From: Holothuria scabra
Lineage: Eukaryota > Echinodermata > Holothuroidea > Aspidochirotida > Holothuriidae
NCBI GenBank assembly: GCA_037179385.1
Contig: CM074193.1
Location: 40,952,846 to 41,016,845, forward strand
Length of the DNA stretch: 64,000 nt
Direction of reading: 5' to 3'
Within the stretch, counting starts at the first letter, position 1; every line of letters starts with the position of its first letter. Below are positions 38,930 to 55,003 of the stretch, piece by piece. Made by a program: the position numbers and the translations under genes. The notes below the pieces were generated by a model that saw only the letters and a program-made list of their open reading frames with translations, did not search any database and had not been told where the DNA came from.

Positions 38930-39230
38930 AAGGCCAAACCTCTCACCCCAAACTACAATGTTGCTACGGGTGTACCAAAATTCTCAATTGGCTCAGCTCT
39001 TTGATTGACAGCTAATTAAAACGATGCAAAGTACTAAAGCTTTTATTGCACAGCATGAACGGTACTGAGAATGTTTTGATTATATACATTGAGTTTTTCT
39101 ATACTCACCTTGAAGCAATGAACTGAGATTGTATCTGGATGAGGATGAATTTCAGAATATTGTGGAAGGGGGCTTAAGTAACGAAGTTAGGAGAATTGGT
39201 ACTGTTTTGGGTGAGAGAACTGCGCCTTTA
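38926..39230 (-). mobile_element. Family A MITE, diverged copy abutting a family C MITE
   Basis: Begins TTAAAAGGCC with CACCCCAAACTACAAT inside and ends GGAGAATTGGTACTGTTTTG ... GCGCCTTTA. Its left TTAA is also the right end of the neighbouring family C element. Confidence 0.75.
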
Positions 39231-40713
39231 GGTGCACAGTGCATGTATTCAGATTTGTAGTTAATCCTTATGTTTTGTATCAGAACGTACATGTACTAAA
39301 TATGAATAGGTCTACTTGGCGGCGTCTCCATGGTTGATGGGTTCTACGGTTCAAGAAGTGGTTTGTTATTCTGATTTAGTTGGTTGGGCAGGAGAAAGTT
39401 ATATATTTAAGCAAGATAACTCCTTAAGCAGGAGACACAAATCTAAGGAGAGCAGTGGCGTAAACAGGATATCTCTGGAGGGGGAACGGGGATGGCCCAA
39501 TGGCCCCCCTTGTACACAACTGAAGGCTAGAGACATTCAAATTCAAAGAGAAAAGGGGAGATTTTGCAAACATTGGCCTTTAGGAGGAAGATCTTTCGAA
39601 AGAGTGGGAATTTGTGTTTATGGAGATAATGTTGATTTGAAAATGGGGTTTATCAGGAACCACGCGAAAATGTATAGCAGCAGCGTTTGTAAGAAAATAA
39701 TAGAAAGGATTAAAGATAAGTCAAGTGTTATCATGATCATAGCCCATAGTCCGGCGATTAAAATTGACCAAAGTGGATTTTTCAATGTCCACCAAAAACT
39801 ATCAACCAGTGTAACTTGTAAACTATGTTACTTCAAGTTGCATATGTGATTATCAGCTACAGTCTTCAACAAAAATGATGGATCAAAGCAAGCAAAACAA
39901 GCAGAATGGGATTCCGCCAATCCCGGGTCATTCAATGTTGCGTCAGACCAACGCGCTCTAAAACTCAACATTGATGCAGGGGCGGGGATTGTCCCATGTA
40001 CTTTTGTCGAGGGTTGTAGCTACGCAACTTACCTAAGTAAAGTCCTAGCTAAAATGCATGGACCACTTATCCCATGACCGACACATCCATCGGTGGTATA
40101 TTTTCAGAATTCCTCGCATTTATGATCAGCGATGTAACCAAGAATTTGCAAGGGGAATATGTTGTGACTAATATTTGGGAGGGGTCTAAGCAGGGTGGCA
40201 TTGACTCTCCTGTGAGTTAGTTAGTCAGATGGAGCTGTACGGCCTATATATTTTTGGAAATGTTCTGCCATTGAAAGCTCTGAGATGCAATCTGGCTCAA
40301 CGCTTAGCCAGGTTCATTTTTATCATATTTCATACTATCAGCAAACCTTTTCTATTAATTAAAACATTTTAAAATATCAATCGCCACTTAAATGAGGGGA
40401 GAGGAGCAGTCGCCCCTCTGCTGACCACTGGATACGCCCTTTTATAGGCTTATTATAAACAGGAACAGGAATTTAATAGTTACAGTTGATATTGCAATCT
40501 GTCGTTTTTTAGGTTCCATTGCACGTGACGTAACCATTCATTCGGGTGTTACTACTTATTTCTGACTGTCTGCTTGTGTAATCCGTTTTTGACGTCTTGT
40601 CGTTTTGATCGTGATGGGATGGGGGGGGGGGGGCATGTACAGGCGATTTTCTGCCCGAAATTACCTTGATCGAAAGACCAAGCCACCATTATAGGTGCGT
40701 AACTCACGAGTTC
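39231..40713. other. Intergenic; open frame 39316-39849 not supported
   Basis: A 177-codon open frame shows no domain and spans CAGTGGCGTAAACAGG (39452), which looks like a transposon end. The dispersed TTAGTTAGTCAGATGGAG motif lies at 40219. A poly(G) run lies at 40621-40633. Confidence 0.45.
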
Positions 40714-40996
40714 TTTTAAAATTGCACCTTAGAGAGCCGGCTACTAAGTAGAAAATAAGCAGTCGATATTTTGAACATTCTGTAAAAGGCAGATCAGCCC
40801 TGGTAGAACCAATTCTCTCAAGCTACATAGAGTGCTTTTAGCCAGTCCTACAACTGTCTAAAACCAGTCAGCGCACATTGTGAAATATGAACTACTCTAC
40901 AGTTCTAAATTTCATGTCAACCAAAGGTTTTTTCCAATTGAGAATTATGGTAACTCCTGTAAAATTGTAGTTGAGGTGACCAATGACTGACTTCAA
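40714..40996 (+). mobile_element. Family A MITE, strongly diverged copy
   Basis: The right half matches the family end (TGTAGTTGAGGTGACCAATG ACTG) and has CAATTGAGAATT upstream as in other copies. The ends are degraded, so the boundaries are uncertain. Confidence 0.5.
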
Positions 40997-43900
40997 CTCA
41001 GTCTGAAAGAGTCCGTCAACTATTCTCCTACATCACCGTTCTGATAATTTCTGCGTTCTCGTTGATGAATAGAATTAGGGGAGCCCAGAGCGGAAGCCGG
41101 GAACTCTCGATTTCATCTTTTTCTAAAGTCCACCTGACCATCTGGCCAAGGGCCGTTCAGCGAAACCCAAACTTTCATCTGCAACACAAGGAAGATCTCT
41201 CTTAACAAAAGTCCCTTCGACAGTGAGCAACGACTTTCCCTTATATTCAGCAACTCTGTGCATGTGATTGACACATCCCAGGATGTCGAAATCTTCAGTT
41301 TGCCAACCACCTTTCTCAGCTGACTCTTTGTTGATAACATAGCTTGTCAGAACGTACAGTAGTTAGGATGTATGACAGAAGGTGCATATCAACTCAGCAA
41401 ACACCCTATCTGAAGACGTGTCACACGTGGCAACATTCGCATGATTCCACATCACAGCAAGATACGCGAGGATGTTGTCTTCTAAACGACTCACTGACAG
41501 TTCTATGAGACGCCAAGAATGTAAAACATGCTGTCCTGATCAGAGGATGCCAACTTGGGGGCGTTTTCTGTTACACATCTTTCATTAGAATCGTTCGAGA
41601 GGGCCGGGCTTTTGTCGCATCTACTTCTAAAATAACGAAAGTGTGATTGAAAGTAGATACCTTTAATCTCGCCATATGTAAAGAGGAATCTATTAACAGC
41701 TGTCCTAACTGCCCCCTGCTTCAACCCCGTAGTTGAAATCAATGTTTATGACAGTATTTTATGACTTTCTCTATTACTATACCTCGATTATTGCACCAAG
41801 AAGTTTCGCCTCATTGTAGAAAATTTGAATTAGCCAATTGACTTTACAAAGCTTAATAATTTGCCCAACTGAAAAAGGTTCGCTTTCCGAAGAAAGTTTC
41901 GACCCATCCACAGCCTTTTCAGGATAGGAGTTCGGCGAAGTCGGCTTTTCATCCTATTTTGGGTACCTGGATGATTCAATACACACAATAACTTCTACGG
42001 AACATCAAGCTCAAGGGCATTAGTAGGTCGATTCCATTTTTAAATATTTCGGTATGATTAAGACTGAGAATTAACCCTGAATGTAACCGACTGTAGCTGG
42101 TGAAATGGTGTAAATGCCGAGGCCAGGACTGGTGCATCATGCATAGGACCAATTCCATCTTCTCCACATTTATCATCATGAAGCGAAAATATTGGGGATT
42201 ATTGACTTTATGCATTGATGGTTCCGTGTATGTAACCGTCATTCCCAGGAGCATAGACTATGATATGTGTTCTAAAAGCTTGGAAATGCATATTAGCTAA
42301 TTTGCGCTTTGGTTTTTGTGACCCCGTGACGTTACTTAAAGTTATAGAGCAAGACACAGCCATGGGAATGAAAACCATGCACTGTCTGCCCCTAGCGGGA
42401 GGGGCGGCGGGGGGGGGGGGGATCAGGACACAAGAGAATTTTTTTCCACCAGAATGATAAAATTTGTCATAGCCTTTATATATTTTAGAGTATCACGCTC
42501 CTGGATTTTCCCCACTGACTTTGCCTCATCTGGTATTCTGTTTGGTCAGGAACCTGATGCAGTATCAAAAATAGTGCAAGGAATCTACCGGCGTTTTTGT
42601 AACTCTGCTTCTCGTACACAAAACTGATGTTAGCTTTTCATTCGTGTCTCCAAAATGATGGGGTAAAATGTCATGTTGTCACATATAGACGAATCCAGAC
42701 AGATTGTGATGGTCTGAATTTAGTCAGCCGTTACTGGGGTCCATCACCTTCAATCTTTAAATTTTCTTCCTTACTTTTTCCATGGATGGTTGTACACTGA
42801 AGTGTACCTTGATTTTCTCAACTTCACTGAATACGAGGATTTGAAATTCACGTAGACAATAAATGAAGACGGTTTTAAAGGCTGATGGACCACACTAATG
42901 GCTGTCTACAGTCACTCAAAACAAGGGCTAATCGGATTCGTCTATAACGGGTCTAATCTAGCAGAGTCGTAACAAGTTATGAATCCAGTTACTAATTTTT
43001 AAAAGTGAAATTACTGAAGTCACATCCATAGTAGTTAACGACTCCACTCGACTGCAAAATTGATTGACTCATTACAACTCATCTGACATGGTCAATATGG
43101 CCAGCGATGTTTTCCATATCAGTAGTACGTTCACAGTAAAACATGTACACGATAATGGTAGAGGCTAGATATACGTTTTTCTTGAGAAATAACGAAAAAT
43201 GATATTTGTGTTTAAATATATTTTGCCAGTTCCCACTCGTGGTAAAAGGAAAATGAAAAAAAAAAAAAAAAAACGAATGCAATTTGGTGTATTTGGATAC
43301 ATCTCGTTCTTATTCTGTATTGTTTGCAATACAGGCAATTAATCTAGAGTGATATGAAACCGAACTATAAGGAACCAAATAAATGTTGGACTGACATGGG
43401 CGAGTTCGAAGTTTACATCAACGCATGCGTTTGTGACCTTTCTGTTCATTTGAACTGGTAACTGCGCGAACCGCGCATAACATACTGTTTTACGTATTTA
43501 ATCCCTTCATGAGCTGTAAACACCGGTAAAAGTGTTACCCGATGACCTTTCACCTATTGTTCAATTCTTTTCGTCTGTCCAATATCCGGGCATTTGCGTG
43601 ACCTGCGTCACGAAAACTTCAGCTGGAGTCAAATTAACCAAAGTTTTGCAGTGAGTGCAGTACTTGTATGCTATTGCCAGAGCCTCAGGGTACTCGACTG
43701 TAGGCTTAACTGGCAAAGGTTCTTGAAAGCAAGGTTGAATAGAAATTTTAGTCAGAATATCAATAATTATAGGCAAATTCGAAACAGTTGGGTACCTGTG
43801 CACAAAACACTCCCTTGTGAACGGTGATCGACGAGAAACCTATTCTTATCGGGGTAGGCCTATTGAGTCATTAGAAAGTTCACTCCCTTGAAGCTTGGAC

Positions 43901-44519
43901 AAACTTATGCTGTCCTTAAAGTCATTGCCTGTTACACAACTGACAAAAAGCAACATTGTTGCAGATGTCATGGCCCGGTGACCGTCTATTGTTGTTTGCG
44001 GTTTATATTGTTGTGAAATCGGCCAAGTCGTTACGCTATCGGCCAAGTCATGTCGTCCACTTTCTAGGGGCAGAATTCTCTAATGGTGAGGCTGGCAACT
44101 ACGTTAACATGCCATCTCGTCAGAGAAACAGTGAAATCCCGCTGCGACAAGCTCTAGTAAGTCCATCTTCATAAAAAGCTGGACATTTTAACAAAATCAG
44201 CCATTATCCACAAGTTAAAAAGAGACTGATCGTTGTTTACATGGCAGAGTTATTCTAAGCCTATTTTATACATTGTGACTGTGGAGAGCCACAGCAACTG
44301 TTTCACTCCGAAATCGTCCTTTCTGTTAGCATGGAACGGGACACAAGTCATAAAAGAATAGAGTGACCTTGCCTTCTCTTAGAATGCGAACAGTCTGTTT
44401 ATAACCATTTGTGTTCTTTGACCCTACTGGTGTATTGCATCACATATAGATACTTTTATAGGCTGATCCATATTGCAGTTCACATTGTTAATAAAATAAT
44501 GTGGAACTACAAGATTTTC
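40997..44519. other. Intergenic with family D copy and simple repeats
   Basis: Outside the family D element there is a poly(G) run at 42409-42422, a poly(A) run at 43257-43273 and no supported coding exon. Confidence 0.5.
42684..42946 (+). mobile_element. Family D MITE (263 bp)
   Basis: Inverted ends TATAGACGAATCC and GGATTCGTCTATA, with TA at both outer edges as for Tc1/mariner-type insertion. Internal landmarks are ATGGATGGTTGTACACT and ACAATAAATGAAGACGG. Confidence 0.85.
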
Positions 44520-44702
44520 TTAAAGGGCAAGAGCAATCATCTTATAAATTGAAGTAGCGTAGTAGACTGTCCAGTTTCATGATTGGCTGTTGGGAGTCAT
44601 GTGACAACGTTTCTCTCTTCAAATATGAAATTTACTCTAAATAACTGTTTGGAATACCTTGAATAAATACCATACACCTGACCTGCAAATCATGCGCTTT
44701 AT
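44520..44702 (+). mobile_element. Family C MITE, truncated copy
   Basis: Starts TTAAAGGGCAAGAGCAATCA, continues with TTTCATGATTGGCTGTTGGG, then fades near CTGACCTGCAAATC. The right end is shortened relative to the intron copy. Confidence 0.65.
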
Positions 44703-45590
44703 GTAAAATCACACACCAGTAGATCTATGTTCATTTTGTTTTTACTGTTAGTTGAATTTGCCCGATCTACGATTGCTGGAAGAATGCGAGCGTGGCCTGC
44801 AGTGAAGCCATCCTGGTAGTCGAAATAGGAGTGAAATTCGATTATAACAATACATGTTCAGTCAAAATAGGGGGCTTTCTCTACGCCAAGCCTTCCCTGG
44901 ATCCGGCCCTCCCTTGGTTCGAGAGTTTGTCCATTTGGCTGATAATTGGTTCAAATAATAGTCTCTACGTGGTTCCCTGTTCTAATGGCTTATTACGCCA
45001 ATTCTCTTAATGGATCAATCTTATATGTCAGTATGTAACCCTTCTTAAAAAGATACAAAACCCTCTCATATCACTCCTACGATTTCCATTCATACTGGTA
45101 AGGAATTCCTCAGATTCCACCATTTTTTTTTTTCAAATTTGGGCAACATAATGTTCCTTTAAAAGGATAAAACAAATGCATCGCCCACGTTTTGACACGA
45201 CGTTTCCACACAAACATCCGGCTAATGCCACACGTTTGGTTCAACGCACACAAGCGCGGTTTCTACCAACGGGCTCAGTAATCAGCTCATTCAAAACTTG
45301 TTTTGCAATCGAATTTACTGAATGCGCATAGGTATTGTTTTCAAAATGAAACTAAACAAAAATATTTAAATTAATGGACAAGACTCGTAATAAATACACT
45401 GCAAACTGCATTGGTAATGTTACTGAAGTAACATGAAAAGTCCCATGAATATTTATATTCCATTTGACATTATTTTAATAAATATTGGTTGTAACAGAAT
45501 AATATACTGCTTATGCAATTAATATGGAAATAACAAAAATAATGACCAATGAAAAGTGAGCTCAGACAAATTAAAAGAAAAGGAAATTTG

Positions 45591-46197
45591 ATCAGTTCGG
45601 GAGAAAACCTATTTCGCGGAAATAAATTTTTACCCGATGGGGGGGGGGGGGGTATTTGTCATAGGTGGCGCCATTTTCAAATTTCTCCCACGATACATTG
45701 CTATCATACCGAGCAAATACAACGGAGATAACGTTCAAAACAGCCTTGCAATTTTTATCGACTTAAGGACAGAGAAATTCGGGCATTTTTAAAAACTCTG
45801 TTGATAGGGGAATGAAAAAGCTTCGTTATGTTTGGTTGTTCACCACGCCGATTTTGAGAAATCGAGCGATTTTGCTACGTTCTCTGTCCTAAGCTTAATT
45901 TATAGATTCCACGCAGTCGCAGGTTTTGTACACCATTTTTCACTTAAAGTTGTGCAAGTGGGTCGTGCAAACACATATGTTTGTAAATACGTTGTTGAAG
46001 GTCCATGGTAATTTCGTTTTTTATGTCTAAACTATTACCTCACAATTGAATACACACACATTCATTAAACAATTTGACGACTGTGATGAGAAAGACACTA
46101 AGTGCTCATAAATATTTACACCGTTGAGACTGGCAAATTTTCCCCCAATCGGGGTAATACTCATTTTCTCCCGAAAGCGGTTACCTCCCGAACTGTT
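45591..46197 (+). mobile_element. 603-bp TIR element, copy 2
   Basis: Same orientation and full-length relation to the copy at 16098, with CAGTTCGGGAGAAAACC at the left and GGTTACCTCCCGAACTGTT at the right. A poly(G) run at 45640-45652 replaces the GATCGGGG of copy 1. Confidence 0.9.
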
Positions 46198-51605
<5,408 letters not shown>

Positions 51606-51633
51606 AAATAAATTCAGAGAGAAAACCAAGTCA

Positions 51634-51714
51634 CGACCAGGACTTGAACCCGGGTCTGTCGCGCACAAGGCCTTGTAAGCGGGAGGTCGCTGGTTCGAAT
51701 CCTGCTTGAGGCTA
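51634..51714. pseudogene. Inverted pair of tRNA 3'-half sequences
   Basis: On the plus strand, CCTTGTAAGC, GGTTCGAATCC (B box, 51692-51702) and GAGGCTA resemble the anticodon arm to acceptor end of a tRNA-Thr(TGT). On the minus strand from the same centre, a second B box GGTTCAAGTCC (51650-51640) resembles another tRNA 3' half. The two meet at the perfect palindrome ACAAGGCCTTGT (51665-51676), with B boxes about equally spaced on each side. Neither has a 5' half or A box, so this is not a functional tRNA gene. Confidence 0.7.
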
Positions 51715-51820
51715 AGTTTTCCATTTCAAAAAAATATATCCTCTTTCAGTATAAGGCAATGCCTATTTTTGAGGAAAAATGGCCTAAGGTCTTCATGCGA
51801 CTATTCATTACCGCACTGGT

Positions 51821-52004
<184 letters not shown>

Positions 52005-52040
52005 TCGAATACTGCGTAGCACTGGTAAAGTATGAAGGCT

Positions 52041-52077
52041 CCGCAACGTTTCGGGTATGTACCCTTCATCAGGCGGC
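52041..52077 (-). ncRNA. Hammerhead ribozyme motif, minus strand
   Basis: On the minus strand the motif has stem I CCGC, CTGATGA (52072-52066), extra A, stem II GGGT-ACAT-ACCC, GAAA, stem III ACGT, cleavage-site T, then GCGG (52044-52041). The same layout is seen as at 53702. Stem I changes at one pair from A-T to G-C (CCAC/GTGG versus CCGC/GCGG), a compensatory change that keeps pairing. The stem II loop and cleavage base also differ. It belongs to a second, oppositely oriented PLE end, and its downstream flank runs straight into the (TA)n tract at 52002. Confidence 0.82.
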
Positions 52078-52230
52078 AAAATAATAACTGATAAAAAAAC
52101 GATATTCAAAAGAAACAACCAACGCGTGCCGATACAACTCAATCGGCGCCCGTACAAAGGCCAAGCACCTACGTCAACGCGTTGCATGTGTGTCTTGCTA
52201 TGTCCCCATCAGCTCCTTACAATCTTTTTT

Positions 52231-52330
52231 AAGTCCCTGTAGTGCGTCAGTGCGTTTTGGTTTGGCTTGCTGGATGGATGTTGTCATGGGCAGTGCGTGT
52301 GTTACCAGAGCGTCCGCACTACAGGGACTT
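52231..52330. repeat. Short inverted-repeat element (100 bp)
   Basis: Perfect 16-bp inverted ends AAGTCCCTGTAGTGCG (52231-52246) and its complement (52315-52330) enclose 68 bp. It lies between the minus-strand hammerhead and the PLE endonuclease, and may be part of a PLE terminal region or a small independent foldback. Confidence 0.7.
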
Positions 52331-52509
52331 AGAAACGATTGACAAAGATCAGAGTTTCAGCTACCCGTAAGCTACATTCTTATTAAGCCAAAATGACGTC
52401 TTTGGTGACGCCAATGCATAAAGTCTATTATCGAAGTGGTTTATCAATATGGAAGAAAAATATGAACAAACATTTGAAGAAGCATTTACATAAAAATTTG
52501 CAAACGATA

Positions 52510-52690
52510 GAGTTTTAAATAAATTGCTCATTAATTTGTGATGCTATTGGAGTATTACTTCAATCTTTGCTTTTATTTATTCTGTTGAAAGTCAATGCTT
52601 GTTGTGCCAAAACGTGTTCGAACATTAAGTATTACTGGGTAACAGTACAACGTACTACTCAAAAAGCAAGAAGCGTTTAAGATCGCACAA
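52510..52690. mobile_element. Partial third copy of the long-TIR element
   Basis: AATTTGTGATGCTATTGGAG, TACTTCAATCTTTGC and GAAGCGTTTAAGATC are in the same order as in the other two copies. It is truncated next to the PLE remnant. Confidence 0.55.
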
Positions 52691-52726
52691 TTATTTGTAA
52701 TCCCACAAGAAAACAAAGGAAGTAAT

Positions 52727-53389
52727 GTGAGTTGTCCCTGCAGAAGGACGAAACAAATTATTTCACAAAAACGTCATCTGAGTTATCGCAGAAGAACTGT
52801 GCATATTTTTTTTTTTTTCAAAATGGACCATTTCGATCTAAGTAAACTTATTTCCTCATTTGACATCTCAGCAACGGAACATGCCATATATATTGAGCAA
52901 AATTTAGCCAACCATTTAGTTCGGGCTTCCCACCCACTCAATTCGTTCAACGACACCCCTGGTACCTTTCCCTGTAACCGTCCGAGGTGTAATACATGCC
53001 CAGTTTTTGGCAAACACGATCTCGTCAACATTTCAGGCCCCAACGGCAATAGCTTCATTTTCAAACAAAGATTCTCCTGCGTTTCCTCTAATGTAGTCTA
53101 TATTTTAGCTTGTGGGAGATGTAACTCGTTGTATGTGGGAGAGACCAAGCGCCGCTTTGCGGATCGAGTCACCGAGCACCTTAGGTCCATCAAACAGAAT
53201 CTCCATGGATACCCGGTGGCTGCTCATTTCAATCCCAATTCACCTTGTTCGATACAGCATTTAACCGCTACGGCAGCTGTAATGTGCCGAGGCTCCGATC
53301 GTGACCGCCTTAGTGCTGAAAACCGACTAATCATGAGACTAGGTACTCTCGCTCCACACGGCCTTAACGTTAGAATTGACCTTTTGTAA
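52727..53389 (+). pseudogene. GIY-YIG endonuclease domain of a Penelope-like retroelement, 5'-truncated
   Basis: The 220-codon open frame encodes the C-terminal endonuclease region of Penelope-like element (PLE) proteins. Element-like sequence begins near residue 57 with NLANHLVRAS. Then comes a cysteine cluster C83-x4-C88-x2-C91 (FPCNRPRCNTCPVF), as is usual before the PLE endonuclease. The GIY-YIG core follows as VVYILACG and SLYVGET at residues 123-140, with the catalytic-type Arg in KRRFADRVTEH. SAENRLIMRLGTL near residue 197 supplies the acidic residue. No reverse transcriptase lies upstream, so the copy is truncated. The first about 50 residues, across a poly(T) tract, are probably not part of the original protein. 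Stop TAA at 53389. Such enzymes nick target DNA for retrotransposition; this copy cannot act alone. Confidence 0.88.
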
Positions 53390-53830
53390 TATTCGCCCTT
53401 TTTTGAACCAGTTTTTACTCCTTTTACACTTACCCGTTCGTGCTGGCTTTTAATGTATAGGCCTTATAATTTTTTTTCCGGGTCTAGTTTTTGTCTACTT
53501 TTGTCATTTTTCCTACCATGTTCGATTTTTACGTGCACTTTTCCATCCAGGACGCTCTTTTACTTTTTTGATTTGTGTTTCATCCTTCGCACTCATGTTT
53601 TCTGACAGTCACTTTCGTCCGGTTCTGTTTTTACAGTGATCGCTTCGGATTTGATGTTTGTCGTGTCCAATTGTTACTGTTGGTTGTTCAGTTTGGTTTT
53701 TGCCACCTGATGAAGGGTTTATACCCGAAACGTCGTGGAGTTTGATAGAACGCAGAAGACAATTCGTCTCATTTCTTGTGCATACAAACACGCATTGGTC
53801 GAGCCAATCAACTGTCTGCATTTGAAGATG
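52800..53830 (+). mobile_element. Penelope-like element remnant (endonuclease end plus 3' ribozyme region)
   Basis: This groups the endonuclease frame, its 3' untranslated region and the plus-strand hammerhead. The left end is a truncation near a T-rich tract. The right end is set only roughly, after sequence similar in layout to that following the minus-strand ribozyme (ACGCAG shared). No target duplication was identified. Confidence 0.75.
53702..53738 (+). ncRNA. Hammerhead ribozyme motif (PLE 3' region), plus strand
   Basis: Read 5' to 3', the motif has stem I strand CCAC (53703-53706), core CTGATGA (53707-53713), a hairpin GGGT-TTAT-ACCC (stem II), core GAAA, a minimal stem III ACGT, cleavage-site C, and stem I return strand GTGG (53735-53738). 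Stem I pairs perfectly. One extra A sits between CTGATGA and stem II. Type I hammerheads with tiny stem III are a known feature of the terminal repeats of Penelope-like elements, where they are thought to act as dimers. It lies 313 bp after the endonuclease stop codon. Confidence 0.85.
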
Positions 53831-54746
53831 TTGGTTTGTTATTCCAAAGGAGGCTGTTCGTTTGGCATTGTGACATCATGTGTATGAGGTCTATAGTCAT
53901 GTTACAAGAAGTAATTTTCTTGCTCTCATTGAAGGTGTAATTTTTAATGTAACTTACTTTAAGATTTTATAACATTAATAAAACCTAAAGTAAACGTCAC
54001 TTGTAATTTTTGTACTCATTTACGACATTTAATTTCTGTGATCTATTTTCACTCTACAAATCAGAGGTATAAGGTTAGGTTAGGTAAGATGAAGTTTTAC
54101 AGCCCGGATTCCAATCAATTGCCTCATCATATGTTTATTAGAATTGCCAAGTAATCGTTGGTAGATACAAAATCCCCTGTAATATCTACACTTGTAAATG
54201 TCTATATAGGACTTCTTTTAGCAACCTCGAATAAAATGCATGGGTTTGTTTGTCTTTCAGTGATTGCCATCATGGGGGGGGGGGGGGGGGGGGGAGTCAA
54301 ATACCCTTACCACAGTGCCATGTTCTGCCCCCACGCTTCGACTGGATTCAGCTCCTGTAAAGGCACTTGGTACAAATAACACGTAGCACGACCTTCAGTA
54401 AGGGCAGGAGCAAGAAATATTATGGACTGAAGACAATCAGGGATGTTGCTTTACCCCCTTAAATGTTAAAATGATACATAACACTGAAATATGATTGAGA
54501 GAAATTTCTCCAAAATGAAGGTAAATTCCACCCGGAATATAGTGAAAATTCACTCGGAGTTAATTCACTGTAGGTAGATCAATATGTTACACATAAATTT
54601 TAACTCCCACTACGGGTGAAATTCGGCCATACAACCTTACTAGGATCCCTCACAAACTCCTTTCTGGAATGAATTTGTCTCTTTTATGTTTACAGTGCGC
54701 TGAATAAAACAATCACTTAAATAAACGCACATAAGTAAATATTTAC
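53831..54746. other. Region downstream of the M4 exon
   Basis: Contains the dispersed GTAAGATGAAGTTTTACAGC motif (54087) and a poly(G) run (54274-54293). No tail exon of the receptor recognised. Confidence 0.5.
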
Positions 54747-55003
54747 CCTATCAATTTCCGCATTTTGTTTTGATTTCCAAACGAATTCTCCAATAGCAAC
54801 TAGTATTCCAATTATTAAACCAGCGATGAGGACAAGAAATATACCGCCAATGTTTTCAACCCCGAGTTCGTTGGCATCTTCTTTACTAGATTCGTCACGT
54901 ACACATTTACCCTGTTTCCACCATTTATTCTTCATAGCCAATAACACGTCATTCTCTTGTAATCTTAAAATGGCGCTAGTGATTTCATCTCTAAACGGTG
55001 AAC
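54747..55003 (-). CDS. GRIK: Kainate receptor exon 6 of window: end of S2 and M4
   Basis: The 257-nt exon completes the split Gly codon (G plus GT) and runs [19 protein letters not shown], then KWWKQGKC, then [18 protein letters not shown] (M4), ending [14 protein letters not shown]. The acceptor is tcctcag. A gtaaat donor follows AGG at 54747, so a cytoplasmic-tail exon is expected at lower coordinates. If the intron were retained, the frame would stop after nine more residues (VNIYLCAFI). Conserved D of GSPFRD is the dimer-interface Asp of GluK2. The exon match is unmistakable; only the 3' continuation is open. Confidence 0.96.

Noticed and set aside
39316..39849. 177-codon open frame on the plus strand
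   Set aside because: No domain, no splice context, and it spans a transposon-end-like CAGTGGCGTA word; most likely a chance frame.
41113..41340. Minus-strand frame overlapping a cousin of the 24939/25190 direct repeat
   Set aside because: Similarity is at the DNA repeat level; no domain was identified.
43561..43827. Overlapping frames on both strands
   Set aside because: No domain recognised; overlap of this kind is common by chance.
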